Numbered from the stretch's first letter, positions 29,277 through 38,361 are shown. The stretch: 64,000 nucleotides of DNA from Pseudomonadota bacterium (GCA_023433305.1 JAEZCZ010000120.1:15410-79409), one strand, 5' to 3'. A program made the numbers and translations. Notes: a model not told the origin generated them from the sequence alone.

Positions 29277-31814
29277 TTACCAGCCCCAGGGGAACAGGCG
29301 CGTCAGGACCGCGGCTATGGCGCCCTGCCCTGCGGTATAGACGAGGAACAGCGTGATCACATCGAACGTGACGCTGCGCGGACGTACGATCATGTTCCGG
29401 CTGGTCCGCATGGCGAGGTAGATCACCATCAGCACCGAAACTGCCACCAACATGCCCTGGAGCGCCAGAAGGGCGCTGATGATGGCCCCTTGCGCGCTGG
29501 CTTCGGGATCGACCCCGGCGCTTTGCCATGCGCTCCAGTCGAGGCCCCAGGCGGCCGCCATCAGCACGCCCGCCAGGATGGCCTGGGTCGAGGGGCTCCA
29601 CAGCGTGCTGGCCTCGCGCTGGAGGAGCCAGCGCCCGAGCAGGACGAGCGCGGCCCCAGCCACGTAGAGGCCGGCGACGACCGGGGCCCATTCGGTGCCG
29701 CCGAAATCCGTCCAGTATTCGGGGTGCGTTCCGAACACGAAAAGGAAGCTGAACACGGCCATGATGAATACCATCAACGCGACGATGAGAAGCATCACCG
29801 TCGCCCACCAGCCATGAGTGCCGGATCCTGTGGCATAGGTGGGAAGACGGATTCCCGCGCCAACATCCACGGTCGCTTCCGCTACCGGCCGATCGGTCTC
29901 CCAGAGCCAGCGCATGACCGAGGGCACGGCGAGGATGCCGCTCACGACCGCCGGCGTATAAGCCTGGATGGTCAGGAGCAGGAAGAAACCCGCGGTGAAA
30001 ATCGCCGACAGGAACGGCCAGATCGACGGCCCCGGCATGATCTGAAGATACTGCGGCTCGGCGCGAACCGGGGAGGTGATCATCGTTTCGCGGTGGCCGG
30101 TCGGGGCGCCGGGAAGGAAATACCGGCCTTCCTGGACATCCTCGGGCAGGTTCTCGTCGTCCCACAGCGGCTCGCGGGTGCGGACGACGGGAATGCTCCG
30201 GGTGGAGTAGAACCCTGTCGGCAGCCATTCGAGGGTTCCGCCGCCGTAGACGTTCCCCGCAGTACCCTCCGCGGCGAAACGGAAGTTGCGCGCGAGGTCG
30301 AACACGAACAACGCGACCCCCGCTCCGAACGTGAGCGCACCGATGGTCGAGATGAAGTTCGTCGGGGCAAGGTCGCTTCCCGGCAAGTAAGTATAGACCC
30401 GGCGCGGCATGCCCATGAAGCCGGTGAGGTGCATGGGAAGAAAAGTGACCTGCATGCCGACGAACATCAGCCAGAACACCCATTTACCGAGACGCTCGGA
30501 CAGGGCGCGGCGGCTCATCATCGGCGTCCAGTAATAGAGGCCCGCGAACACCGGGAAGACCGCACCGCCGATCAGCACGTAGTGAAGGTGCGCGACGATG
30601 AAGTGCGTGTCGTGGACCTGCCAGTCGAACGGGACCATCGCCACCATCACCCCGGTCAGGCCGCCGATCACGAAAGTGACCAACCCGCCGACCACGAACA
30701 ACGTCGGCGTGTTGTATCGTGGCCGCCCCGTCGCCAGCGTGGCGATCCACGAGAATACCTGGATGCCTGCCGGCACGCTCACCGCCATGCTGGCCGCGGC
30801 GAAGAACCCGATCGACAGCGTCGGCATGCCGGTGGTGAACATGTGGTGCGCCCAGACGCCGAAGCTGATGAAGCCCGTGGCGAGGAAGGCGAGCACGACC
30901 AGTTCGTAGCCAACCAGGCTCGTGCGCGAGACGGCGGAAACGATCATCGAAACGAGGCCGGAGGCGGGCAGGAAGATGATGTACACTTCAGGGTGGCCGA
31001 AGAACCAGAACAGGTGTTGCCACAGCATCGGATCCCCGCCGCGCGTGGCGTCGAAGAAGGGCCAGTTGAGCGCGCGTTCGAGCTCCAGCAGGAGGGTCGC
31101 CAGGATCACCGCCGGGAACGCGATCAGGATCATCGCGGCGAAGACCAGCATGGCCCAGGCGAACATCGGCATTCGCGCCAGCGTCATCCCCGGCGCCCGG
31201 GTCTTCAGCACCCCGACGATGATCTCGATGGCCCCGGCGATCGCCGAGATCTCGATGAAGCCGATGCCGAGCAGCCAGAAGTCGGCATTGATGCCCGGCG
31301 AATAGGTCGTGCTGGTGAGGGGCGGATACATGAACCAGCCGCCATCGGGCGCGAGGCCGAAGAACAGCGACATGAAGAAGCAGATGCCGCCGATGAAGTA
31401 TGCCCAGAACGCGTAAGCCGAGAGGCGCGGAAACGGCAGGTCGCGCGCGGCGAGCATTTGCGGCAGCAGCAGCACGCCGAGCGCTTCCATCATCGGCACG
31501 GCGAACAGGAACATCATCAGCGTGCCGTGCATCGTGAAGAACTGGTTGTAGGTCTCCTGCGGCAGCACGCCCTGCAGCGGCAGCGCCAGTTGCACCCGCA
31601 TCACCAGCGCGAGCACGCCGGCCAGCACGAAGAACAGGAATGCCGCGCCGACGTAGAACAGGCCGATGTAGTTGTTGTTGACCGCGGTCAGCAGCCCCCA
31701 GCCTTTCGGAGCGCGCCAGACGCGCTCAAGCTCTTCGAGTTCGTTCTCGGGGCGAGGTTCGGAAGTCGGAAACCGCTCGAGCAGCGCGGGATCGAAGCCC
31801 GTCTCGGACTTCAC
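29277..31814 (-). CDS. Cytochrome c oxidase, fused subunits I and III
   Basis: An 845-residue haem-copper oxidase core. The subunit I part shows a haem a ligand region (MHGTLMMFLFAVP). The CuB site is GHPEVY with the cross-linking tyrosine, and HH in WAHHMFTTG. Both distal haem histidines are in HDTHFIVAHLHY. The last 240 residues or so (from about WPFLSAIFTAG) are a subunit III domain, so the polypeptide is a CoxA-CoxC fusion. The GHPEV motif places it in the A1 class. The usual asparagine pair after FPR in the D-channel mouth is replaced (LPFPRLSAYAFW). Its start overlaps the subunit II stop by four bases. Confidence 0.93.
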   Translation of the reverse strand: MKSETGFDPALLERFPTSEPRPENELEELERVWRAPKGWGLLTAVNNNYIGLFYVGAAFLFFVLAGVLALVMRVQLALPLQGVLPQETYNQFFTMHGTLMMFLFAVPMMEALGVLLLPQMLAARDLPFPRLSAYAFWAYFIGGICFFMSLFFGLAPDGGWFMYPPLTSTTYSPGINADFWLLGIGFIEISAIAGAIEIIVGVLKTRAPGMTLARMPMFAWAMLVFAAMILIAFPAVILATLLLELERALNWPFFDATRGGDPMLWQHLFWFFGHPEVYIIFLPASGLVSMIVSAVSRTSLVGYELVVLAFLATGFISFGVWAHHMFTTGMPTLSIGFFAAASMAVSVPAGIQVFSWIATLATGRPRYNTPTLFVVGGLVTFVIGGLTGVMVAMVPFDWQVHDTHFIVAHLHYVLIGGAVFPVFAGLYYWTPMMSRRALSERLGKWVFWLMFVGMQVTFLPMHLTGFMGMPRRVYTYLPGSDLAPTNFISTIGALTFGAGVALFVFDLARNFRFAAEGTAGNVYGGGTLEWLPTGFYSTRSIPVVRTREPLWDDENLPEDVQEGRYFLPGAPTGHRETMITSPVRAEPQYLQIMPGPSIWPFLSAIFTAGFFLLLTIQAYTPAVVSGILAVPSVMRWLWETDRPVAEATVDVGAGIRLPTYATGSGTHGWWATVMLLIVALMVFIMAVFSFLFVFGTHPEYWTDFGGTEWAPVVAGLYVAGAALVLLGRWLLQREASTLWSPSTQAILAGVLMAAAWGLDWSAWQSAGVDPEASAQGAIISALLALQGMLVAVSVLMVIYLAMRTSRNMIVRPRSVTFDVITLFLVYTAGQGAIAAVLTRLFPWGW

Positions 31815-32749
31815 CGTTGCGCCTCGAGATAAGCCGCGAGCGCCTGCAGTTCCTCGCCGGAGAGATTCGGATAGGCGGGCATGCGGTTGTTGGGCTTGAT
31901 CGCCTGGCTGTTGGCGATCCAGCCCATCACGGTGCCGCGGTTGTGCGGCAGGATGCCCGCGCCGATCGTGCGCCGGGCGCCCATGAAGGTGAGGTCGGGC
32001 CCGGCAAGGCCGTTCGCATCCGTGCCGGCGATCCGGTGGCAGGCCGCACAGCCGGCGGTCTGGAACAGGGCTTCGCCCTCGGCCGCGTCAGTCGCCGGGG
32101 CCTGCTCGCGCGCGATGCGGGCCTGCGTCCACCGCTCGAACTCCTCGGGTGCGTGTGCAATTACCGCGAAGCCCATCAGCGCGTGCGGGCCACCGCAGTA
32201 TTCGGCGCATTGGCCGCCATAGACGCCGGGCTCGTCGGCCTGGATGCGCATCAGGTTGTTGCGGCCGGGAATCATGTCGAGTTTGCCCGAAAGCCGCGGC
32301 ACCCAGAAGCTGTGGATCACGTCGGCGGACTGCAGCTCGAGCACGACCGGCTGGCCCACGGGAATGTGCAGTTCGTTCGCATCATGATGCCGCGGGGTGC
32401 CATCCGGGCCGAGGTAGGCGACGCGCCACCACCACATCTCCCCCGTCACGCGCACACGCATCTCGTCGCCGCGGATGCGGTCAGACAAGCTGCTCGTCAG
32501 CGAGAGGCCGTAGAACAACAGCGCGGTCAGCACGACGGCCGGCAGCGCGATGCCGGCCAGCCAGATCACTTTCGTGCCGCCCAGCCTGGCTCTCGCCCGA
32601 TCGCTGCCGAAAAGGGCAATCCACAGCGCAGCCAGCACCAGCGCCAGCACGCCCGCCGCCATCGCCAGCAGCACCCAAGAGAGGGTGGTGACCGGCCACG
32701 CATAGGGCCCGGCGGGATCGAACACGGGGGGTGGCCAGCCTTCGAGCAT
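31811..32749 (-). CDS. Cytochrome c oxidase subunit II with C-terminal haem c domain
   Basis: A 312-residue caa3-type subunit II. Two membrane helices in the N-terminal half are followed by a cupredoxin domain. That domain carries the CuA ligands in GQCAEYCGGPHALM (CX3CX3HX2M) plus the upstream His in VIHSFWVP. The last 95 residues form a cytochrome c domain with CAACH and a distal Met in NNRMPAYPNLS. The gene lies directly downstream of a separate c-type cytochrome gene, with no intervening base, and overlaps the subunit I+III gene. Confidence 0.94.
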   Translation of the reverse strand: MLEGWPPPVFDPAGPYAWPVTTLSWVLLAMAAGVLALVLAALWIALFGSDRARARLGGTKVIWLAGIALPAVVLTALLFYGLSLTSSLSDRIRGDEMRVRVTGEMWWWRVAYLGPDGTPRHHDANELHIPVGQPVVLELQSADVIHSFWVPRLSGKLDMIPGRNNLMRIQADEPGVYGGQCAEYCGGPHALMGFAVIAHAPEEFERWTQARIAREQAPATDAAEGEALFQTAGCAACHRIAGTDANGLAGPDLTFMGARRTIGAGILPHNRGTVMGWIANSQAIKPNNRMPAYPNLSGEELQALAAYLEAQR

Positions 32750-33106
32750 CTAACTGTCGAGCCCGTAAAGGTAAGCCGCCACGTCGAGCGCCTCGCGTGG
32801 AGTCAGCGGCATGGCCGGCATCGACGTTTCGGGCACGAGCGCGGGCGCGTTGCGAACGAACGCGGCGAGAACCTCCGGGCGGTTGGGCAATTCGCCCGCG
32901 ATCATCCCGCGCCGACCCATCGCACGCAGCGGCGGGCCTGCCTTGCCTTTGGGCCAATCGATGCCCGCGATGTCATGGCAGCTTGCGCACCCCACACGCT
33001 CGATCGCCGCCTTGCCCCGCTCGGGGCTGGCCAGCGCCATCTCCGTTCTTTCCCCGGGTGGTGGCTTGCACGCCGCGATCAGGGGCAGCAGGAACAGAAT
33101 GGGCAT
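32750..33106 (-). CDS. Small c-type cytochrome lipoprotein
   Basis: A 118-residue monohaem cytochrome. The signal MPILFLLPLIAAC ends in a lipobox-like AAC. The haem motif is CASCH near residue 39 and a likely axial Met is in SMPAMPL. It is the first gene of the oxidase transcript and abuts subunit II, so it may feed electrons to that subunit. Start at ATG 33106; the 87-bp gap to the divergent dihaem cytochrome gene probably holds both promoters. Confidence 0.88.
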   Translation of the reverse strand: MPILFLLPLIAACKPPPGERTEMALASPERGKAAIERVGCASCHDIAGIDWPKGKAGPPLRAMGRRGMIAGELPNRPEVLAAFVRNAPALVPETSMPAMPLTPREALDVAAYLYGLDS

Positions 33107-33193
33107 AGCCTGTCGCAAGCAGTCCCCCGAGCAAAGACCAGGACGGTCCGTCGAACGGAACCGGTGTGGGGGCGGGCCGGTTCCCCATCCTGA

Positions 33194-33958
33194 ATGGTTC
33201 GCATCGCCCTGCCCGTCTGCCTCGTTGCCCCAGCCCTGTCGGCATGCGTGCCGGCGACGACGGAATCGGCCGAGCGCTTCGCGGCGACCGGCGAATTGAT
33301 CGCTCTCAGCGGGGGCGAGGCCGGGGCCGCCAATGCCTGCTTCACCTGCCACGGAATGAACGGAGAAGGGGACGGCGCTTTCACGCCCAGGCTGGCGGAG
33401 CTCGACGCGGGTTATCTCGAGCGGCAACTGCAGGCCTACGCCAACGGTCAGCGCGTCCATCCGCAAATGACCTACATCGCCGAGAGGCTTGACGCGGCCC
33501 AAAGGCGGCAGGTTTCCGCCTATTACGCGGCCATGCCGGCGGTCCCGACGAGCGCGGCCGAACGCGCATCCGACGACATCGCGGCCCTCTATCACGACGG
33601 AGACCCCGATCGCGGGTTGGTCGCCTGCGCGGCGTGCCACGGGCCAAGCGGCGAAGGACTCGGTCCGGCCAATCCGCCGCTTGCCGGCCAGCCCCGCGGT
33701 TACCTGGCGGCCCAACTCGATCATTGGCGCCGTTCCTCGCGGCGGTCCGATCCGGGTGCGGTCATGCTGCGGATCAGCCAGCTTCTGACTCCCGCAGAGT
33801 CGGCGGGCCTTGCGGCCTATGCGTCGAGCCTTGCTGGGGGTCCTCCCAGTCCGGTATCTCCGGCAGCATTCCGCGCAGCACGTCGTGGCGATCCCAGAAG
33901 TGATGCTTCAGCGCCGCCCCTGCATGTGCCGGAACGAGCACGAGCAGCAGCCAGATGA
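33194..33958 (+). CDS. Dihaem c-type cytochrome (c4-like) lipoprotein
   Basis: A 254-residue cytochrome c4-like protein. The signal ends in a lipobox-like LSAC. The first haem site is CFTCH and the second CAACH, each at the start of a c-type domain, with possible axial methionines in HPQMTY and AVMLRISQ. Recognisable sequence ends around residue 214 (GLAAYASSLAGG). The last 40 residues are basic, Pro/Ala-rich and encoded opposite the end of the b561 gene, so the true stop or frame near 33830-33958 deserves doubt. Confidence 0.82.
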   Translation: MVRIALPVCLVAPALSACVPATTESAERFAATGELIALSGGEAGAANACFTCHGMNGEGDGAFTPRLAELDAGYLERQLQAYANGQRVHPQMTYIAERLDAAQRRQVSAYYAAMPAVPTSAAERASDDIAALYHDGDPDRGLVACAACHGPSGEGLGPANPPLAGQPRGYLAAQLDHWRRSSRRSDPGAVMLRISQLLTPAESAGLAAYASSLAGGPPSPVSPAAFRAARRGDPRSDASAPPLHVPERARAAAR

Positions 33959-34445
33959 GCCAGTGGTGGACGCGCTCCGCGACGCCGAGCCATGTCTGAC
34001 GCTGCTCGATGGGAAGATTGTGCAACGGGATATCCGGCCAGGGGATGATCCCGGCGACGTACAGCGGCCCGGGCGGCGCGATCGCGGACCACATGATCCA
34101 CCCGCTGATCGGGAGCAGCACGAAGCAGGCGTAAAACAAGAAGTGCGTCACGTGGGCGAGAGTCGTCTGCCACCCCAGCCGGTCGGCATCGTTGACGGGA
34201 CCGGGCACGGCGAACCGCCAGGCGGCCCTAAAGAACGCGAGCACCAGCACCGCCAACCCCGCCGCGCTGTGGACCTGATAGGCCTGCAGCTTGCTTCCGC
34301 CGGGCATCAGGACGTCGGTGTAGAAACCCCAGCCGAGCTGGAACAAGACCAACGCGGCCATCGTCCAGTGGAAGACCACGCCGACGGGCGTGTAGCGGGC
34401 GTCCTGCGTGTATTGGCGAGCCCAGGCTCGCAGCCGACGGAGCAT
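33774..34445 (-). CDS. Cytochrome b561 family membrane protein
   Basis: A 223-residue dihaem membrane cytochrome with four helices. Likely haem ligands are in GVVFHWTMAALV, AYQVHSAAGLAVL, AHVTHFLFYACF and RVHHWLIWLLLVLVPAHAGAALKHHF. It starts at ATG 34445, two bases after the stop of the repaired ctaG frame. The C-terminal tail after DVLRGMLPE is unusually long and is encoded opposite the convergent dihaem cytochrome gene (185-bp overlap). Relatives pass electrons between quinones and periplasmic carriers. Confidence 0.88.
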   Translation of the reverse strand: MLRRLRAWARQYTQDARYTPVGVVFHWTMAALVLFQLGWGFYTDVLMPGGSKLQAYQVHSAAGLAVLVLAFFRAAWRFAVPGPVNDADRLGWQTTLAHVTHFLFYACFVLLPISGWIMWSAIAPPGPLYVAGIIPWPDIPLHNLPIEQRQTWLGVAERVHHWLIWLLLVLVPAHAGAALKHHFWDRHDVLRGMLPEIPDWEDPQQGSTHRPQGPPTLRESEAG

Positions 34446-34447
34446 CG

Positions 34448-35187
34448 TCACGCCGGCCGTTGCGCCTGATGAAACCAGCGCCCCGCCAGTATGAGCGCCG
34501 CCAACAGATAGAGCGCCGCCGCGGGGGCCCACATGATCAAGCCGGCGAGCTGCTGGTCCTCCAGCGGGGTGAACCCCAGGCCCAGGTGCTCACCAGATGC
34601 GGGGCATAGAACGCCCGGCCCGAGAACGTCAGCAACGCGCCCAGCAGCCCCATCTGGAGCATCGTCGCCAGCAACGCGACGACGGCCGCCGGAACACTGC
34701 TGTGTCTCACCGACAGCCAGAAACCGACGGCGGTGCCGAGCAGGCTAGCCTGCATCAGCCAGTAGATCGCGTCATTCGACAGCGCCGCGGCGTAGAGTCC
34801 GGGCACGTGCCACGCCCACAAGGTCAGCGTCGCGATCGCCGTGGTGGCCGCCAACGGCAGCCTGCGATGCGGGAAGGTGTGAGGCAGCGACCAGGCGAGC
34901 AAGGGTGCCGCTACCGCGATCAGGATCGCATGGTGCGCGGCGCGCGCCGCGAAGAGCGCCGAAGTCAAGGCGCAGAACGGGGAGACGAACAGGATCGCCA
35001 GCACCGCGAGCGCGCCGAGCAACGCCTGGTGGTTTTCGCGATGGCGCGCGGTGGCGAAGTGCCAGACCAGCAGCCCGGCTAGGGGAACAAGCAGCAGCGG
35101 ATCGAAATTCCAGCGCACGAGCAGTTCGGCCGGTTCGGGCGCCGAGCCGCAATAAGGAACCCAGGCCTGCCGGATTCCCCCGGTCAT
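34448..35187 (-). pseudogene. CtaG-like cytochrome oxidase assembly gene with a frameshift
   Basis: Membrane protein of the Caa3_CtaG family, which helps assemble caa3-type oxidases. As read, the frame from ATG 35187 stops at 34537 after 216 residues, with an unlikely tail (WGSPRWRTSSSPA). If one base is added in the GGGG run read on the minus strand (plus-strand 34574-34577), the frame continues as FTPLEDQQLAGLIMWAPAA and ALYLLAALILAGRWF. It then stops at 34448, two bases before the b561 start. The restored end has the family's Pro-Leu-Glu-Asp-Gln-Gln motif and a last membrane helix. Sequencing error and a real mutation are both possible. Confidence 0.8.
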
Positions 35188-35190
35188 CGG

Positions 35191-36534
35191 TCAGCCGTTC
35201 GGCTGCGCGGCCGGCGTCGTGGCGACAGGCGCAGCTCTCCGCACCGGCGCGATGCGCCAGACCGTGTTCGAAAGGTCGTCCGCCACGAAAAGCGCGCCAC
35301 CGACGGCGTCGAACGCGACCCCGACCGGCCGGCCCCGGGCATGCCCGTCGCCGTCCAGAAAGCCGGTCACGAAGTCCTGCGGCTTCTCGGCGGCGGGCCG
35401 ACCCCCGGAAAACGGAATCCAGACGACCTTGTAGCCCGCGAGGTTCTGGCGGTTCCAGCTGCCATGCATGCCCACGAACGCGCCGTTCGAGTAGGTCGGC
35501 GACAAGCCCTCCGCGCCGATGAAGGCGAGCCCGAGCGTGGCGACGTGCGAGCCGAGCGCATAATCGGGCGTGATCGCAGTCCGGACCAGTTCCGGCTTCT
35601 GCGGCCGGACGCGCGGATCGACGTTCCGGCCCCAATAGCTGTAAGGCCAACCGTAGAACCCGCCCTCGCGCACCGAGGTGATATAATCGGGCACGAGCTC
35701 TGGCCCGATCTCGTCGCGCTCGTTGACCGCAGCCCACAGCGCGTTGGTTTCGGGGTGAACCGCCAGCGCGGTGGGATTGCGAATGCCCGAAGCGTAAGTC
35801 CGATGTGCGCCGGTTTCACGGTCGATTTCCCAGATCACCGCGCGGTCCTGTTCGGCCATCATGCCGCGTTCGCCCACGTTCGAGTTCGACCCGATGCCGA
35901 CGTAGAGCATCTGCCCGTCGGGCCCGGCAGCGAGCGCCTTGGTCCAGTGATGGTTGAACTCCGAGGGGAGCTTGGTCACCTCTCGCCCCGGCGCGGTGAT
36001 CTCGGTCTGGCCTTCCTGGTACGAGAATTCGAGCAGGGCGTCCTGGTTGGCGACGTAGAGCGCGTCACCCACCAGCGCGAGGCCATACGGCGCATTGAGC
36101 CCGTCGATGAGGACGGTGTGCAGCTCCGCCACCCCGTCGCGGTCGGCATCGCGCAGCAGGCTGACACGGTCGCCGCCGGAAACGCTCGTCTTGCCCTTGG
36201 CCTTTATGAAGCCGGCGATGACGTCCTTGGGCCGGACCTTCGGGGCGCTGCCGCCCGACCCCTCCGCCACCAGGATGTCGCCGTTCGGGAGCACCAGCAT
36301 CTGGCGGGGGATCTTGAGATCGGTTGCGAACGCGGTGATCGTGTAGCCTTCGGGGACCGTCGGCTTCTGGCCGTCCCAGCTCGCCGGCGTCGCAATGTTC
36401 ATCGGCGGGACGAGCGTCTGCCTGATGTCCGGCAGTTGCGGCTCTGCGCCCGTCTGGTCGAGACCCTGATCGCCGTCGCCGCATGCGGATACGGCAACAG
36501 CCAGCGCCGCGACGAGGAGAACGCGCGCGCTCAT
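35191..36534 (-). CDS. Sorbosone/glucose dehydrogenase-type beta-propeller lipoprotein
   Basis: A 447-residue protein of the PQQ-dependent sugar dehydrogenase / L-sorbosone dehydrogenase family. The lipoprotein signal is LLVAALAVAVSAC. Propeller blades include PRQMLVLPNGDILVAEGSGG, NAPYGLALVGDALYVANQD and PVGVAFDAVGGALFVADD. The family active site is suggested by FNHHWTKALAAGPDG and the calcium-site-like DADRDGVAEL. It lies between a DUF2231 gene (four-base overlap) and the CtaG-like gene, so it is likely transcribed with the cytochromes and may donate electrons to them. Cofactor use is not proven from sequence. Confidence 0.82.
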   Translation of the reverse strand: MSARVLLVAALAVAVSACGDGDQGLDQTGAEPQLPDIRQTLVPPMNIATPASWDGQKPTVPEGYTITAFATDLKIPRQMLVLPNGDILVAEGSGGSAPKVRPKDVIAGFIKAKGKTSVSGGDRVSLLRDADRDGVAELHTVLIDGLNAPYGLALVGDALYVANQDALLEFSYQEGQTEITAPGREVTKLPSEFNHHWTKALAAGPDGQMLYVGIGSNSNVGERGMMAEQDRAVIWEIDRETGAHRTYASGIRNPTALAVHPETNALWAAVNERDEIGPELVPDYITSVREGGFYGWPYSYWGRNVDPRVRPQKPELVRTAITPDYALGSHVATLGLAFIGAEGLSPTYSNGAFVGMHGSWNRQNLAGYKVVWIPFSGGRPAAEKPQDFVTGFLDGDGHARGRPVGVAFDAVGGALFVADDLSNTVWRIAPVRRAAPVATTPAAQPNG

Positions 36535-36968
36535 CGCACCACCTCCCTGCCTCGCGCGGCCGAATAGCCGATCCAGCCGGCGACTAGCGCCAGCACCGTG
36601 CTGACGATCGAAAGGATGAGCCCAGTCGTCCCGACAGAGCTCCAGGCGTCGCGGCTATGCTGGAAGGCGTTGATCAGGCCCGCGATCCACATGACTGCCA
36701 GGAGGACTAAGAACAGCAGCGCGCGCCCGCGCAACCCTGCGGCGCGATGCGTGAACACGAGCACGATGGCCCACGCCAGAGCCAGACCTCCGAAGAGCAA
36801 CGCGCCGGCGATCAACCACGCGGAGAAATTGCTCCACTGGATTACCGCGGTGTTGAGGTAGGTGATGTCCGCGGCCAGCGCACCGCTGAAGAGCGCGATC
36901 GGGAAGGCCAGCAGGATGGCGTGCAACGGGTGCAGCAACGGCGCAGCTGGCCGAACATGATCGGGCAC
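36531..36968 (-). CDS. DUF2231 membrane protein
   Basis: A 145-residue protein with four hydrophobic segments, starting with the LLHPLHAILLAFPIALF stretch typical of DUF2231 proteins. Conserved histidines in that first helix suggest cofactor or redox contact, but function is unknown. It is the first gene of the four-gene minus-strand run with the sugar dehydrogenase, CtaG and b561 genes and overlaps the next start by four bases. Confidence 0.8.
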   Translation of the reverse strand: MPDHVRPAAPLLHPLHAILLAFPIALFSGALAADITYLNTAVIQWSNFSAWLIAGALLFGGLALAWAIVLVFTHRAAGLRGRALLFLVLLAVMWIAGLINAFQHSRDAWSSVGTTGLILSIVSTVLALVAGWIGYSAARGREVVR

Positions 36969-37047
36969 GGCGGTCTCTCTCCCCGGATTCCGAAACGGAG
37001 GGTCAGCTTTCCTAACCCCGCGGGAGACAATTCTTTCCCGTGCGCCT

Positions 37048-38361
37048 TCAGAATGGAAACCAGATCGGGATTGTTATGACCGCCGCGACCCAGGTGACGA
37101 AGTTGAGCGGCAAGCCCACGCGCACGAAATCCATGTAGCTGTAGCCGCCGAGATTATAGACCAGCACATTCGTCTGGTACCCGAACGGAGTGGCGAACGC
37201 CGCGCTGCCCGCGACCATCACCGCGACGAGGAAGGGGCGAGGACTGACGCCCAGGGCCTCGGCCAATGATACGGCGATGGGCGTGAACAGCACCGCCACC
37301 GTGGCGTTGGACAGCAGCTCGGTCGCGAACAACGTCGCGCCATAGATGATGATCAACGCGAGAAGCGGGCTCATCCCGTCGAGATAGTCGATCAGCGAGC
37401 CGGTGACCGACCCCGCCAGCCCGGTCACGTCGAGCGCGATGCCGAGCACGACCATCCCCGCGATCAGGATCAGCACCTCCGGGCGCAATCCACGATAGGC
37501 CTCGTCTGCGGTAATTACCCGCATCAGAATCAGCAACACCGCGCCGGCGAAGGCACAGGCGGCGATCGGCGCGACGTCGAGCGCCGCCAGCGCCACGACC
37601 GCGACGAACACCGCCGCAGATGCCAGCGCGGCAGCAGGTCGGAGCGGCGAATGCTCCGCGAACGACATCGCCGTTCCGATCTGGCCGCCCGCCAGGCCCG
37701 GCTCGCCCAGGTCCATCGCGTCGCCGGCCCGGGGCTCTTCCTCATTCTTGTCGATCGACACCATCCGGTGACCGAAGACGACGAGATAGGCCCCGCCCAC
37801 CAGTGCGACCGTGAGGCCCACGGGCGTGATCTCGAATATCCCGAAACGCGGTTGGCCCGCCACGGCGGCCATGTCATTGACCAGGAGGTTGGTCGAGGTG
37901 CCGATCAGCGTGATGCACCCGCCGAGCACCGCCGCGTGCGAGAGCGGTATCAGAAACCGCTTGGGCGAAAGGCCGAGCGACTTCGCCACGTCGCGAACCA
38001 CCGGCGCCCCCATCACCACGATCGGTGTGTTGTTGAGGAACGCCGACGCTCCCCCCGCGATACCGATCAGCAGCCAAAGCCCGGTCTTGCCGATCTTCCG
38101 GCATAGCCTGGTCACGGCCCGTATGGCGGCATCGAGCAGGCCCGACAGCTCCATCGCGTAGGCAATGACGAACAGCGAGGCGAGCGCGATGATCGCCGGG
38201 CTGGCAAAGGCGCTCTGCACCTCGACCGGGCGAACGACCCCGGTCATCAGCAACACCGCCGCTCCGGCCAAAGCGATCACATCCGAGCGGACGCGGTCCC
38301 AGATCAGCGCCGCGACGACAGCCGCCAGCACCGCAAGCGTTATCAGCTGACTGGCGGTCAT
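37048..38361 (-). CDS. SLC13/DASS family anion permease
   Basis: A 437-residue polytopic transporter. It has the paired helix-hairpin signatures of the divalent anion/sodium symporter family: AFLNNTPIVVMGAPVV in the first half and LLSNATVAVLFTPIAV in the second, plus LIGTSTNLLVND. The cytoplasmic TrkA-C domains present in many relatives are absent; only a short acidic loop joins the halves. The substrate (dicarboxylate, sulfate or other) cannot be told. Start at ATG 38361, divergent from a lipoprotein gene 83 bp away. Confidence 0.85.
   Translation of the reverse strand: MTASQLITLAVLAAVVAALIWDRVRSDVIALAGAAVLLMTGVVRPVEVQSAFASPAIIALASLFVIAYAMELSGLLDAAIRAVTRLCRKIGKTGLWLLIGIAGGASAFLNNTPIVVMGAPVVRDVAKSLGLSPKRFLIPLSHAAVLGGCITLIGTSTNLLVNDMAAVAGQPRFGIFEITPVGLTVALVGGAYLVVFGHRMVSIDKNEEEPRAGDAMDLGEPGLAGGQIGTAMSFAEHSPLRPAAALASAAVFVAVVALAALDVAPIAACAFAGAVLLILMRVITADEAYRGLRPEVLILIAGMVVLGIALDVTGLAGSVTGSLIDYLDGMSPLLALIIIYGATLFATELLSNATVAVLFTPIAVSLAEALGVSPRPFLVAVMVAGSAAFATPFGYQTNVLVYNLGGYSYMDFVRVGLPLNFVTWVAAVITIPIWFPF

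Noticed and set aside
29490..31832. A 780-codon open frame on the plus strand opposite the oxidase gene
   Set aside because: It is a shadow of the fused subunit I+III gene: charged, repetitive composition typical of the antisense frame of a GC-rich membrane-protein gene, and no domain.
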